This document shows, piece by piece, positions 34,931-43,466 of a stretch of DNA of 64,000 nucleotides (the first letter of the stretch is position 1; the number at the start of each line of letters is the position of its first letter). The DNA is from Hydrogenophaga sp. (GTDB lineage: Bacteria > Pseudomonadota > Gammaproteobacteria > Burkholderiales > Burkholderiaceae_C): contig NZ_JAHCKL010000002.1 of the NCBI RefSeq assembly GCF_026125785.1, positions 124,001 through 188,000 on the forward strand, given 5' to 3'. Both the position numbers and the translations under genes were made by a program. The notes under the pieces are model-generated. The model saw only the letters and a program-made list of their open reading frames with translations, had not been told where the DNA came from and ran no database searches.

Positions 34931-37048
34931 ATGGCAGGCATATTCGAAACCAAGGCCGGTGTCAGCTCCGGCGAAGCCAACCGGGCCTTCAAGGCCCAGC
35001 TCAACAAGGTCTACACCTGGTACACAGGCGGCTTCTTCATCTTCGTGGTGGCGCTGGCCATCCTGGAGCAGTTGGGCCTGTCGCGCGAGTGGATCGGCTT
35101 CATCTTCCTGCTCGCCACCATCGGGCTGTACGCCGGCATCGGCATCATGAGCCGCACCACCGACGCCGCCGAGTACTACGTGGCGGGTCGGCGTGTGCCG
35201 GCGGTCTATAACGGCATGGCCACGGGCGCGGACTGGATGTCGGCCGCGTCCTTCATCGGCATGGCCGGTACGCTGTACCTGACCGGCTACAGCGGTCTGG
35301 CTTTCATCATGGGCTGGACCGGGGGCTACTGCCTGGTGGCGCTGTTCCTCGCACCTTACCTTCGCAAGTTCGGGCAGTTCACCATTCCCGACTTCCTGGG
35401 CGAGCGCTACGGCGGCAACCTGCCGCGCTTCCTGGGCATCTGCGCGGCCATTCTCTGCTCCTTCACCTACGTGGTGGCGCAGATCTATGGCGTGGGCCTG
35501 ATCACCTCGCGTCTGACCGGCGTGGCCTTCGAGCTCGGGATTTTCCTGGGTCTGGGCGGCATCCTGGTCTGCTCGTTCCTGGGCGGCATGCGCGCCGTCA
35601 CCTGGACGCAGGTGGCGCAGTACATCATCCTAATCGTGGCCTACATGATCCCGGTGGTGTGGCTGTCGGTGAAGCAGACCAGCGTGCCCGTGCCGCAGGC
35701 CATCTACGGCGTGCAGCTCGAGAAGGTCACGGCCAAGGAAAAACTCCTGGCCAACGACCCCAAGGAACTTGAGGTCCGTGAGATCTTCAAGCAGCGCTCT
35801 GCCGCACTGGCCGAGAAGCTGAAGGACCCGGCTGCTGCGCTGGCCGCCGACAAGGCGGCAGCCGAAGGCAAGCTGGCCCAGCTCCGCTCTGCCAACGCGC
35901 CCACGGCAGAAATTGCCGCGGCCGAGAAGGCTGTCGCCGACCTGCCCAAGGACGCTGCCGCCGCCACCGCCGCCTGGACCCGTGCCAAGGCCGGGGCAGA
36001 CGCCAAGGCCCGGCCGCTCAACGGCATGCCGCCGCACGCGCAACAGTACGCCGGTGATCCCAAGGGCGATGCCAAGGCCGTGGAGACCTACGACACCTCG
36101 CGCCGCAACTTCCTGGCGCTGATCTTCTGTCTGATGGTGGGTACCGCCGCGCTGCCGCACATCCTGATGCGGTACTACACCGTGCCCAGCGTGAGGGAGG
36201 CGCGGCAGTCGGTGACCTGGTCGCTGTTCTTCATCTTTTTGTTGTACTTCACGGCGCCTGCCCTGGCGGTACTGGTCAAGTACGAGGTGTTCCACGTTCT
36301 GGTGGGCACGCCGTTCGACCAGATGCCGGCCTGGGTGGCGTCGTGGAACAAGGTGGATCCGAGTCTGCTGTCCATCACCGACATCAACAAAGATGGCCTC
36401 CTGCAGCTCAACGAGATGACCATCGGTGGCGACATCATCGTGCTGGCAACCCCGGAAATCGGTGGTCTCCCGTACGTGGTCTCCGGCCTGGTTGCTGCCG
36501 GTGGCCTGGCCGCCGCGCTGTCCACCGCCGACGGTCTGCTGCTGACCATCGCCAACGCGCTGTCGCACGACCTGTACTACAAGATGATCGATCCCAACGC
36601 CTCGACCGCCCGCCGCGTGACCATTTCCAAGGTCCTGCTGCTGGTGGTGGCGCTGGCCGCGGCCTACGTGGCGGCGCAGAAACCGGCGGACATCCTGTTC
36701 CTGGTGTCTGCGGCGTTCTCGTTCGCGGCGGCGGCGTTCTTCCCGGCGCTGGTGCTCGGCATCTTCTGGAAGCGTGCAACCGGCATCGCCGCCTCGCTGG
36801 GCATGATCGCTGGCCTCGGCGTGACGTTCTACTACATGGTGACCACCCAGCCCTGGCTGCGCGGCATCTTTGGCGTGACTTCGCCGATCGAGCTCTGGTG
36901 GGGCATCCAGCCCATCTCGGCGGGCGTCTTCGGCGTGCCGGTGGGTTTTGCCGTGATCATCCTGGTGAGCCTGGTCACGCCGGCCCCCAGCAAGAAGATC
37001 CAGGACCTGGTGGAGCACGTGCGTTACCCCAACCTGAAGATGGCTTGA
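34931..37048 (+). CDS. VC_2705-type sodium:solute symporter with EF-hand loop
   Basis: This 705-residue SSF transporter is related to ActP (DAAEYYVAGRRVPAVYNGMA; ATGADWMSAASFIGMAGTLY; GTAALPHILMRYYTVPS). It is longer than ActP because of a hydrophilic Ala/Lys/Glu-rich insertion of about 110 residues (about 265-385) and a second loop around 450-500. That loop contains a canonical EF-hand calcium loop, DINKDGLLQLNE (484-495). With the DUF4212 protein it probably imports acetate, propionate or a similar carboxylate. A terminator ends the unit at 37084-37117. Confidence 0.93.
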   Translation: MAGIFETKAGVSSGEANRAFKAQLNKVYTWYTGGFFIFVVALAILEQLGLSREWIGFIFLLATIGLYAGIGIMSRTTDAAEYYVAGRRVPAVYNGMATGADWMSAASFIGMAGTLYLTGYSGLAFIMGWTGGYCLVALFLAPYLRKFGQFTIPDFLGERYGGNLPRFLGICAAILCSFTYVVAQIYGVGLITSRLTGVAFELGIFLGLGGILVCSFLGGMRAVTWTQVAQYIILIVAYMIPVVWLSVKQTSVPVPQAIYGVQLEKVTAKEKLLANDPKELEVREIFKQRSAALAEKLKDPAAALAADKAAAEGKLAQLRSANAPTAEIAAAEKAVADLPKDAAAATAAWTRAKAGADAKARPLNGMPPHAQQYAGDPKGDAKAVETYDTSRRNFLALIFCLMVGTAALPHILMRYYTVPSVREARQSVTWSLFFIFLLYFTAPALAVLVKYEVFHVLVGTPFDQMPAWVASWNKVDPSLLSITDINKDGLLQLNEMTIGGDIIVLATPEIGGLPYVVSGLVAAGGLAAALSTADGLLLTIANALSHDLYYKMIDPNASTARRVTISKVLLLVVALAAAYVAAQKPADILFLVSAAFSFAAAAFFPALVLGIFWKRATGIAASLGMIAGLGVTFYYMVTTQPWLRGIFGVTSPIELWWGIQPISAGVFGVPVGFAVIILVSLVTPAPSKKIQDLVEHVRYPNLKMA

Positions 37049-37083
37049 TGCCCGGGGGCTGTGCCCCCTGACTTCCCAGCCGG

Positions 37084-37117
37084 AACCCGGCCAGTTTGCT
37101 GACTGGCCGGGTTTTTT
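37084..37117 (+). terminator. Rho-independent terminator after the symporter
   Basis: AACCCGGCCAGT and ACTGGCCGGGTT form a perfect 12-base stem around TTGCTG, followed by T residues. The same DNA carries the -35 element of the next promoter. Confidence 0.93.
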
Positions 37118-37125
37118 GCTAGAAT
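37096..37125 (+). promoter_or_regulatory. Sigma-70 type promoter of the rpsF operon, overlapping the terminator
   Basis: TTGCTG (37096-37101, the loop of the upstream terminator) and TAGAAT (37120-37125) are spaced by 18 bases and fit a strong housekeeping promoter. Transcription would start near 37132 and leave a leader of about 95 bases before rpsF. Confidence 0.6.
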
Positions 37126-37161
37126 CGCGGGCTTGCCTTGCTGCACCCTGTGTTGACGCCA

Positions 37162-37200
37162 GGGGCAGCTTTCATCCCTGGCCAGGGCTATTTTTGCCCC
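37162..37200 (+). ncRNA. Structured leader of the rpsF operon (possible S6:S18 control element)
   Basis: GGGGCA (37162-37167) can pair with TGCCCC (37195-37200), enclosing a CCCT-GGCC-AGGG hairpin. Bacterial rpsF operons often carry a leader bound by the S6:S18 complex for feedback control. The place and general shape fit, but I cannot confirm the conserved CCG bulge, so the assignment is tentative. Confidence 0.35.
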
Positions 37201-37225
37201 GGCCGGTCATCCACAAGGAGAGTCC

Positions 37226-37609
37226 ATGCGTCACTATGAGATCGTTTTGCTGATCCATCCGGATCAAAGCGAACAGGTTCCAGCCATGCTGGAGCGCTAC
37301 AAGGGCATGATCACCGCCGGCGGCGGCAAGATCCACCGTGTTGAAGACTGGGGCCGTCGTCAGCTGGCTTACCAGATCAACAAGCTGTCCAAGGCCCACT
37401 ACCTGTGCGTCAACATCGAGGCCGACCAGGCCGTGATGGGTGAACTGGAGCATGCCTTCAAGTTCAACGACGCCGTTCTGCGTCATCTCACCGTGCAGCG
37501 CAAGAAGGCCGACACCGCACCGTCGGCCATGATGCGTTCGGTCGAGCGCGAGGAAGCCCGCAAGCTCCAGCAGCCCGCCCAGCACGCTTCGCAGGAACAG
37601 GCCGCCTAA
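37226..37609 (+). CDS. rpsF: 30S ribosomal protein S6
   Basis: This 127-residue protein starts [18 protein letters not shown] and contains [19 protein letters not shown], both diagnostic of S6. S6 pairs with S18 on the platform of the 30S subunit. AAGGAGAG lies before the ATG. It heads the operon rpsF-priB-rpsR-rplI. The C-terminal tail is Ala/Gln/Glu-rich as in other betaproteobacteria. Confidence 0.98.
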   Translation: MRHYEIVLLIHPDQSEQVPAMLERYKGMITAGGGKIHRVEDWGRRQLAYQINKLSKAHYLCVNIEADQAVMGELEHAFKFNDAVLRHLTVQRKKADTAPSAMMRSVEREEARKLQQPAQHASQEQAA

Positions 37610-37633
37610 GTTCGCGGCGCCCATCGTCAGCGG

Positions 37634-37921
37634 GTGAACCAGTTCCAGTTGTCGGCCGTCGTGGTGCAGGTCCAGAGCCTGCGGTACACACCGGCAGGCA
37701 TCCCGGCCGTCAACCTCGTGCTTGAACACGAGTCACAGATCGTCGAAATGGATACCCCGCGGCAAGTGAAAGTGCAACTGAGGGCCATTGCCTTCGGTGC
37801 GCAGGCTGAGATCCTGTCCCGCCAGGGACTTGAAGCGGTCTGTGAGTTTCACGGCTTTCTGACGAATGCGCGCAACGGCAAGGGCGTGGTGTTCCACATC
37901 CAGGATTTCAGCAAGACATAG
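37634..37921 (+). CDS. priB: Primosomal replication protein N (PriB)
   Basis: This 95-residue OB-fold single-stranded-DNA-binding protein helps restart stalled replication forks with PriA and DnaT. It is recognised by its position between rpsF and rpsR and by [20 protein letters not shown] and [20 protein letters not shown]. The start is GTG 37634. Length is close to the E. coli protein (104 residues). Confidence 0.93.
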   Translation: MNQFQLSAVVVQVQSLRYTPAGIPAVNLVLEHESQIVEMDTPRQVKVQLRAIAFGAQAEILSRQGLEAVCEFHGFLTNARNGKGVVFHIQDFSKT

Positions 37922-37932
37922 GAAGGCCCATC

Positions 37933-38214
37933 ATGGCTGCACCCAAGCGTTTCAACAAAGACAAGCGCCCCAAGCGCAATACCCAGTCGCTGCTCTTCAA
38001 GCGCAAGCGCTTCTGCCGTTTCACCGTCGCCAACGTCGAAGAAGTGGACTACAAGGACATCGACGTCCTGCGTGACTTCGTCGCCGAGAACGGCAAGATC
38101 ATTCCCGCCCGCCTGACCGGTACCCGCGCGTTCTACCAGCGCCAGGTCAACACCGCGATCAAGCGCGCCCGCTTCCTGGCCATGCTGCCGTACAGCGACC
38201 AGCACCGCGTCTGA
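37933..38214 (+). CDS. rpsR: 30S ribosomal protein S18
   Basis: This 93-residue protein contains the S18 hallmarks [37 protein letters not shown] and [16 protein letters not shown]. It binds S6 and 16S rRNA. It starts 11 bases after priB with AGGAAGG before the ATG. Confidence 0.98.
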   Translation: MAAPKRFNKDKRPKRNTQSLLFKRKRFCRFTVANVEEVDYKDIDVLRDFVAENGKIIPARLTGTRAFYQRQVNTAIKRARFLAMLPYSDQHRV

Positions 38215-38227
38215 AAGAGAGCCTGAC

Positions 38228-38680
38228 ATGCAAATCATCCTGCTCGACAAAGTGATCAACCTCGGCGCCCTGGGCGACGTGGTCAAGGTCAAGGACGGCT
38301 ACGCCCGCAACTTCCTGATTCCCACCGGCCGTGCCCGTCGCGCCACCCAGAGCGCCATCGCCGAGTTCGAGGCCCGCCGTGCCGAACTGGAAAAGGTCGC
38401 CGCGGCCAAGCACGCCGAAGCCCAGGCCCTGGGCGAGAAGCTGGGCGCCGCGTCCATCAAGCTGACGCAGAAGGCCGGCGTGGACGGCCGCCTGTTCGGC
38501 TCCGTCACCAACCACGACGTGGCCGATGAGCTGAACAAGCAAGGCTTCAAGGTCGCCAAGGCGCAAGTGCGCATGCCCAATGGTCCGCTCAAGAACGTGG
38601 GCGACTACACGGTCAGCGTGCACCTGCATACCGACGTGACGGTGGACCTCGCTGTTTCGGTGCTCGGCGAAACCGCCTGA
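38228..38680 (+). CDS. rplI: 50S ribosomal protein L9
   Basis: L9 has 150 residues, an N-terminal domain starting [19 protein letters not shown] with [16 protein letters not shown], a long connecting helix and a C-terminal domain. It binds 23S rRNA near the L1 stalk. It is the last gene of the ribosomal operon and is followed by a strong terminator. Confidence 0.98.
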   Translation: MQIILLDKVINLGALGDVVKVKDGYARNFLIPTGRARRATQSAIAEFEARRAELEKVAAAKHAEAQALGEKLGAASIKLTQKAGVDGRLFGSVTNHDVADELNKQGFKVAKAQVRMPNGPLKNVGDYTVSVHLHTDVTVDLAVSVLGETA

Positions 38681-38703
38681 ACCCGGCAAGCCGTCCGCGG
38701 CCC

Positions 38704-38734
38704 AAAGCCGCTGCCTTCAGGCAGCGGCTTTTTT
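38704..38734 (+). terminator. Rho-independent terminator after rplI
   Basis: AAAGCCGCTGCC and GGCAGCGGCTTT form a 12-base stem around TTCA, with six or more T at the 3' end. It separates the ribosomal operon from dnaB. Confidence 0.94.
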
Positions 38735-38862
38735 CTTTCTGCGTGCAACCGGGGCGGACTTGTCCTCCGATGTGCACGGGACGTCCACCGCTTGTCCACA
38801 GGCTTATCCCATGACTTGTCGGACCCCTGGGGGTACGATAGAACGCCACCGCTGCTTCGCCC

Positions 38863-40290
38863 ATGTCTGCTTCTTTTCCCACCTCCTTTTCGTCCTTCGA
38901 CCCCGGATTCGATGAGGCCGGCGCGATCGCGGATCCGCAACTGGCCCAGTTGCGCGTACCACCGCACTCCATCGAAGCGGAATCCAGCGTGCTGGGTGGG
39001 CTGCTGCTCGACAACGGTGCCTGGGACCGCGTCGCCGACTTGGTCAACGACTCCGATTTCTACCGCTACGAGCACCGCCTGACGTACTCCGCCATTGCGG
39101 CACTGGTCAATGCCAGCAAACCGGCGGACGTGGTGACGGTGTTCGAGCATCTCCAGAGCCTGGGCAAGGCCGACGAAGCGGGGGGACTGGCCTACTTGAA
39201 CTCCCTGGCGCAGTACGTGCCCAGTGCAGCCAACATCCGCCGTTATGCGGAGATCGTGCGCGAGCGTGCCATCCTGCGCAAGCTGGTCGCGGCCAGCGAT
39301 GAGATCGCCACCTCGGCGTTCAACCCTCAAGGGCGTGCGGTCGACAAGATCCTGGACGAGGCCGAGCAGAAGATTTTCAACATCGGGGAAGAGGGCTCCC
39401 GCATGAAGGAAGGCTTCCAGGGCATGGACAAGTTGGTGGTCGACCTGCTTGACCGCGTGCAGGAGATGGCCGACAACCCGAATGACATCACCGGCGTACC
39501 CACGGGTTTCGTCGACCTTGACCGCATGACCTCAGGCCTGCAGGGCGGAGACCTGATCGTGCTGGCCGCGCGCCCATCCATGGGCAAGACCGCCTTTGCG
39601 ATCAATATTGCAGAACATGTGGCCCTCAATGAAGGCCTGCCCGTGGCCGTGTTCTCCATGGAAATGGGGGCCTCTCAGCTGGCGGTGCGTATCGTCGGCT
39701 CGATTGGCCGCATCAACCAATCTCACCTGCGCAACGGCAAGCTCACCGACGACGAATGGCCGCGGCTGACCGAGGCGATCGAGAAGCTGCGCAACGTTTC
39801 TCTGCACATCGATGAGACGCCAGGTCTTACACCCAGCGTGCTGCGGGCCAATGCGCGGCGCCTTTCTCGCCAGTGTGGCAAGCTGGGGTTGATCGTGGTG
39901 GATTACCTGCAGCTCATGAGCGGCAGCAGCAGCGATGGCGAGAACCGCGCTTCCGAACTGGGAGAGATCTCGCGGGGCCTGAAGATGTTGGCCAAGGAGT
40001 TGCAGTGCCCCGTGATCGCGCTGTCGCAGCTCAACCGCAGCGTGGAGACCCGCACCGACAAGCGTCCCATGATGAGCGATCTGCGCGAGTCCGGCGCCAT
40101 CGAGCAGGATGCGGACATCATCATGTTCATCTACCGCGATGAGTACTACACCAAGGACGCCTGCAAGGAGCCGGGTGTTGCGGAGATCATCATCGGCAAA
40201 CAGCGTAACGGCCCCACCGGCACGGTCAAGCTGGCCTTCCTGAACATGCTCACCCGATTCGAAAGCCTGGCGGGCGGCGGTGATTTCTGA
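38863..40290 (+). CDS. dnaB: Replicative DNA helicase DnaB
   Basis: This 475-residue hexameric helicase has the N-terminal primase-interaction domain (LRVPPHSIEAESSVLGGLLL) and a RecA-like motor with Walker A ARPSMGKTAFA (about residue 236) and Walker B LIVVDYLQLM. The C-terminal motif SDLRESGAIEQDADIIMFIY is also present. There is no intein, although dnaB is a frequent intein host. It lies 129 bases after the rplI terminator. Confidence 0.97.
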   Translation: MSASFPTSFSSFDPGFDEAGAIADPQLAQLRVPPHSIEAESSVLGGLLLDNGAWDRVADLVNDSDFYRYEHRLTYSAIAALVNASKPADVVTVFEHLQSLGKADEAGGLAYLNSLAQYVPSAANIRRYAEIVRERAILRKLVAASDEIATSAFNPQGRAVDKILDEAEQKIFNIGEEGSRMKEGFQGMDKLVVDLLDRVQEMADNPNDITGVPTGFVDLDRMTSGLQGGDLIVLAARPSMGKTAFAINIAEHVALNEGLPVAVFSMEMGASQLAVRIVGSIGRINQSHLRNGKLTDDEWPRLTEAIEKLRNVSLHIDETPGLTPSVLRANARRLSRQCGKLGLIVVDYLQLMSGSSSDGENRASELGEISRGLKMLAKELQCPVIALSQLNRSVETRTDKRPMMSDLRESGAIEQDADIIMFIYRDEYYTKDACKEPGVAEIIIGKQRNGPTGTVKLAFLNMLTRFESLAGGGDF

Positions 40291-40353
40291 AAGCGCCGGT
40301 GTGCGGTACTGAGCGCTTCTTCTCGCTCCACACCGCACGCTGGACGCTCGACC

Positions 40354-42111
40354 CTACAACACCTCGCTGGCGAAATCGGCCAGGCGAGAGCGCTCGCCGC
40401 GTGCCAGCGTGATGTGGCCACCATGTGGCCAGCCTTTGAAACGGTCCACCGCATACGTCAATCCCGAGGAGCCCTCGGTGAGGTAGGGCGTGTCGATCTG
40501 CGCCAGATTGCCCATGCAGATGATCTTGGTGCCGGGGCCGGCACGGGTGATCAGGGTCTTCATCTGCTTGGGGGTGAGGTTCTGCGCTTCGTCGATGATC
40601 ACGTAACGGTTCATGAACGTGCGCCCCCGCATGAAGTTCATGCTCTTGACCTTGATGCGGCTGCGGATGAGCTCGTTGGTGGCGGCACGGCCCCATTCGC
40701 CCGCATTGCCTCCGTCGCCCTTGGCCAGGAACTCCAGGTTGTCGTCCAGCGCACCCATCCAGGGGCCCATCTTCTCTTCCTCGGTGCCGGGCAGGAAGCC
40801 GATGTCCTCGCCCACGCTCACGGTGGCGCGGGTCATGATGATCTCGGTGTAGCGGCGGTCATCGAGGACTTGGGTGAGGCCACTGGCCAACGCCATCAGC
40901 GTCTTGCCGGTGCCGGCAGTGCCGGCCAGCGTGACGAAGTCCACCTCCGGGTCCATCAGGAGGTTGAGCGCGAAGTTCTGCTCGCGGTTGCGGCTGGTCA
41001 CACCCCAGACTGCGTTCTTGAGGTGCGTGTAGTCCTTGAGTGTCTTGAGCACCGCCGTCTTGTCACGGATCTCGGTCACCCGTGCATACAGCGAGGGCTC
41101 ACCCGGAGCCTCGAAGTAGACAAACTGGTTGATGTGGAACTGGCCCACCGTCGGCCCGCTCACGCGGTAGAAGGTGTGGCTGCCGCTTTGCCAGCTTTCG
41201 ATGGTCTTGCTCTGGCGGGTCCAGAAATCCTGTGGCAGAGCGAGCGCCCCCGAGTAGAGCAGCTCACCGTCGTCCAGCGTCTTGTCGTTCTGGTAGTCCT
41301 CGGCCGCCAGACCCAGCGCGCGGGCCTTGACGCGCATGTTGATGTCCTTGGAAACCAGGATCACCTCGCGCTGCGGATGCCGTTCGCGCAGCGCATGTAC
41401 CACGCCAAGGATCTGGTTGTCCGCCTTGCCCTGCGGCAGGCTGGAGGGCAGGTTGTCGCTCAACGGTTCGGTTTGGAAGAACAGCAGGCCGCGCGCCGAC
41501 TGGTGGCCGGTGGCCGAGAGCTTGAGGCCCCTGGCCATGTCGCCCCCTTGCTGGGCCACGAGGGCGTCCAGCGTGCGGCTGGTCTGGCGGCCATTGCGCG
41601 CAACCTCGGTCATGCCTTTCTTGTGGCCGTCCAGTTCCTCCAGCACGATCATCGGCAGGAAGATGTCGTGTTCCTCGAAGCGGAACAGGCTGGTCGGGTC
41701 GTGCAGCAACACGTTGGTGTCGAGCACGAACAGGCGCGTTGGCCCCGTGGCGGCGGACCGACCTGTGCCGCGCCGGCGCACACTCGCCACCGGGGTCGCT
41801 TGAGCAGGTGCCGCGGAGGGCGTGGATTCCGCCGGCTTGCGGTTGGGGGCCTTCGCGACCGTGGGCTCCTCGCGTGTCGGAGGCGCCGGAGCCAAGGCCA
41901 CTGGTGGCGGAGCGGTTGTGGCCTCGGTCTTGCGTCCCCGTGCAGGTTGGCGTGCCGGGGGCGATTGCCGGGCGGGGGGCGCCGCGTCGACAGGCCTGGG
42001 TGCGGGTTCCAGGGCAGCGGCGAAGTCGAGCGACTCTTCGGCGGCTTTGAGGGTGTAGGCGTCGGGAGCGAGGAGGGCGGCGCGTTTGGTGGGGGCGGGC
42101 GGCAGGGGCAT
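40354..42111 (-). CDS. phoH: PhoH family ATPase with N-terminal PIN domain
   Basis: This 585-residue protein has a Pro/Ala/Arg-rich N-terminal region (1-140) and a PIN nuclease-like domain (about 145-280; LFVLDTNVLLHDPTS, with acidic positions). The PhoH ATPase domain carries Walker A GTAGTGKTLMA and Walker B RYVIIDEAQNLTP. This is the PhoH2/YlaK-type architecture of a proposed RNA helicase/RNase. The length above 550 comes from the low-complexity N-terminus. It converges on dnaB. The gene name follows common annotation, not proven phosphate control. Confidence 0.9.
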   Translation of the reverse strand: MPLPPAPTKRAALLAPDAYTLKAAEESLDFAAALEPAPRPVDAAPPARQSPPARQPARGRKTEATTAPPPVALAPAPPTREEPTVAKAPNRKPAESTPSAAPAQATPVASVRRRGTGRSAATGPTRLFVLDTNVLLHDPTSLFRFEEHDIFLPMIVLEELDGHKKGMTEVARNGRQTSRTLDALVAQQGGDMARGLKLSATGHQSARGLLFFQTEPLSDNLPSSLPQGKADNQILGVVHALRERHPQREVILVSKDINMRVKARALGLAAEDYQNDKTLDDGELLYSGALALPQDFWTRQSKTIESWQSGSHTFYRVSGPTVGQFHINQFVYFEAPGEPSLYARVTEIRDKTAVLKTLKDYTHLKNAVWGVTSRNREQNFALNLLMDPEVDFVTLAGTAGTGKTLMALASGLTQVLDDRRYTEIIMTRATVSVGEDIGFLPGTEEEKMGPWMGALDDNLEFLAKGDGGNAGEWGRAATNELIRSRIKVKSMNFMRGRTFMNRYVIIDEAQNLTPKQMKTLITRAGPGTKIICMGNLAQIDTPYLTEGSSGLTYAVDRFKGWPHGGHITLARGERSRLADFASEVL

Positions 42112-42141
42112 GAGGGCTGGATCAGCGAAGGGCCGAAAAGC

Positions 42142-42170
42142 AAAAAGCCGCCAGGGAGACCGGGCGGCTT
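42142..42170 (-). terminator. Rho-independent terminator between bcp and phoH (minus strand)
   Basis: On the minus strand AAGCCGCC and GGCGGCTT form a stem around CGGTCTCCCT and are followed by T residues. It ends the bcp transcript upstream of phoH. Confidence 0.8.
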
Positions 42171-42309
42171 CGAGGGCTGCGGGAACGTCGGGCAGAAAGG
42201 GGCGGAGCGCAGTGGCTTGCCGTCATCGTCATGAATTCATTATGCATGACTCAGGTGACATTGCACGCTGGCGCACCGAGGTCGTGACACCGGCGGTTGA
42301 CAAAGGCGC

Positions 42310-42786
42310 TCAGGCGGCCTTCTTGAGGGCCTTGACCGCCTTGAGCACTTCTTCCACGTGGCCTGGCACCTTCAGGCCACGCCACTCCTGCTTCAGCACG
42401 CCGTCCGGGCCAATGAGGAAGGTGCTGCGCTCGATGCCCTTGACCTTCTTGCCGTACATGATCTTGTTCTTCACGACGCCGAACATGTGGCACATCTTTT
42501 CTTCCGTGTCGGCAATGAGCTCGAACGGCAGTTCCAGCTTGGTCTTGAAGTCCTCGTGCGACTTCATGTTGTCGCGAGAAACGCCGAAGACCTGGGCGCC
42601 AGCCTTGACGAAGTCCCGGTACTTGTCGCGGAACTGCATGGCCTCGGTGGTGCAGCCGGGGGTGTTGTCCTTGGGGTAGAAGTACAGCACGACCGTCTGG
42701 CCCAGGTGCGACTGGTTGCTGACCTTGACGCCGCCGGTGGCCAGGGATTCGAATTCGGGAATGGGTTTGTTGACAACGACGGCCAT
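42310..42786 (-). CDS. bcp: Thioredoxin-dependent peroxiredoxin Bcp (PrxQ)
   Basis: This 158-residue peroxiredoxin removes peroxides using thioredoxin. The peroxidatic Cys is C45 in PKDNTPGCTTEAM. Position 50, the resolving Cys in E. coli Bcp, is Met here; another Cys in EEKMCHMFG could serve, as in some Bcp subclasses, or the enzyme may be 1-Cys. ATG 42786 begins the family start MAVVVNKPIPEF; a longer in-frame extension to 42954 has no family match. Confidence 0.94.
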   Translation of the reverse strand: MAVVVNKPIPEFESLATGGVKVSNQSHLGQTVVLYFYPKDNTPGCTTEAMQFRDKYRDFVKAGAQVFGVSRDNMKSHEDFKTKLELPFELIADTEEKMCHMFGVVKNKIMYGKKVKGIERSTFLIGPDGVLKQEWRGLKVPGHVEEVLKAVKALKKAA

Positions 42787-42943
42787 AACTGCGTGGACCC
42801 CTGACGTAAGTTGGTGGTGATGCGTTGGCTTCCCGGTCGTCCCGCGGGGCACCCTGTGGCAGGATGCAGGACGTGGGAGAGGGAAACAAGGGTCTATTTT
42901 ACCCTGAACGGTATGGCCCGTCCGGGGCCCTGTCCCGGGCGTC

Positions 42944-43324
42944 TCAGGACTCAATCAGCAGCGCCGCTACCACCCGTCGGCCTTCGCCGGCCAGGATGTT
43001 GAATGTGCGGCAGGCGGCGGCCGTGTCCATGGTTTCCACGCCGATACGCCGAGCCATCAGGCTCTGCAGCAACGCCGGGCGCACGAAGCGCAGACGTTGC
43101 CCGCTGCCAAAGACCACCAGCTCCGGCGTTTCGTCTCCCAGCGTGGCCAGTTTCTCGAAGTGGGCGGCGGTCAAGGCCTCGAAGCGGTCGCAGTCCCAGG
43201 CCAGCAGGGGGCCGCCGCTGCTGAGCAGCAGGCTGTTGGCATGCCGCTGGCCATTGACGGCCACCCAGCCTGGGCCGTAGGCGGTGATGGTCTGGCTGTC
43301 TGGCTTGTCAGCGTGAAGTTTCAT
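42944..43324 (-). CDS. Mth938/NDUFAF3-like (DUF498) domain protein
   Basis: This 126-residue protein fits the Mth938/DUF498 fold (ITAYGPGWVAVNGQRHANSL; ELVVFGSGQRLRFVRPALLQ; VETMDTAAACRTFNILAGEG). Its eukaryotic relative NDUFAF3 is a complex I assembly factor; the bacterial role is unknown. ATG 43324 begins MKLHADKPDS. It lies divergent from alaA and 157 bases upstream of bcp on the same strand. Confidence 0.85.
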   Translation of the reverse strand: MKLHADKPDSQTITAYGPGWVAVNGQRHANSLLLSSGGPLLAWDCDRFEALTAAHFEKLATLGDETPELVVFGSGQRLRFVRPALLQSLMARRIGVETMDTAAACRTFNILAGEGRRVVAALLIES

Positions 43325-43466
43325 GGGGCAGCAGCCGGGCTGATAGGCCTTGGAACTGTGGTCAAATGGCAGGTTTTCCCTGACGCAGGCGGGAAATATA
43401 CCCCTCGTCGCCAGTGACCGCGGCTCTGGCCGCCCCATGACCCTTTGACCCCCTCCGGGAGGGACT

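Noticed and set aside
38863-40290. Intein in dnaB
   Set aside because: The motor domain is continuous and the total length of 475 residues is normal.
40291-40353. Terminator between dnaB and phoH
   Set aside because: Only a 7-base pair GTGCGGT/ACCGCAC with a long loop and no T tract is present, too weak to call.
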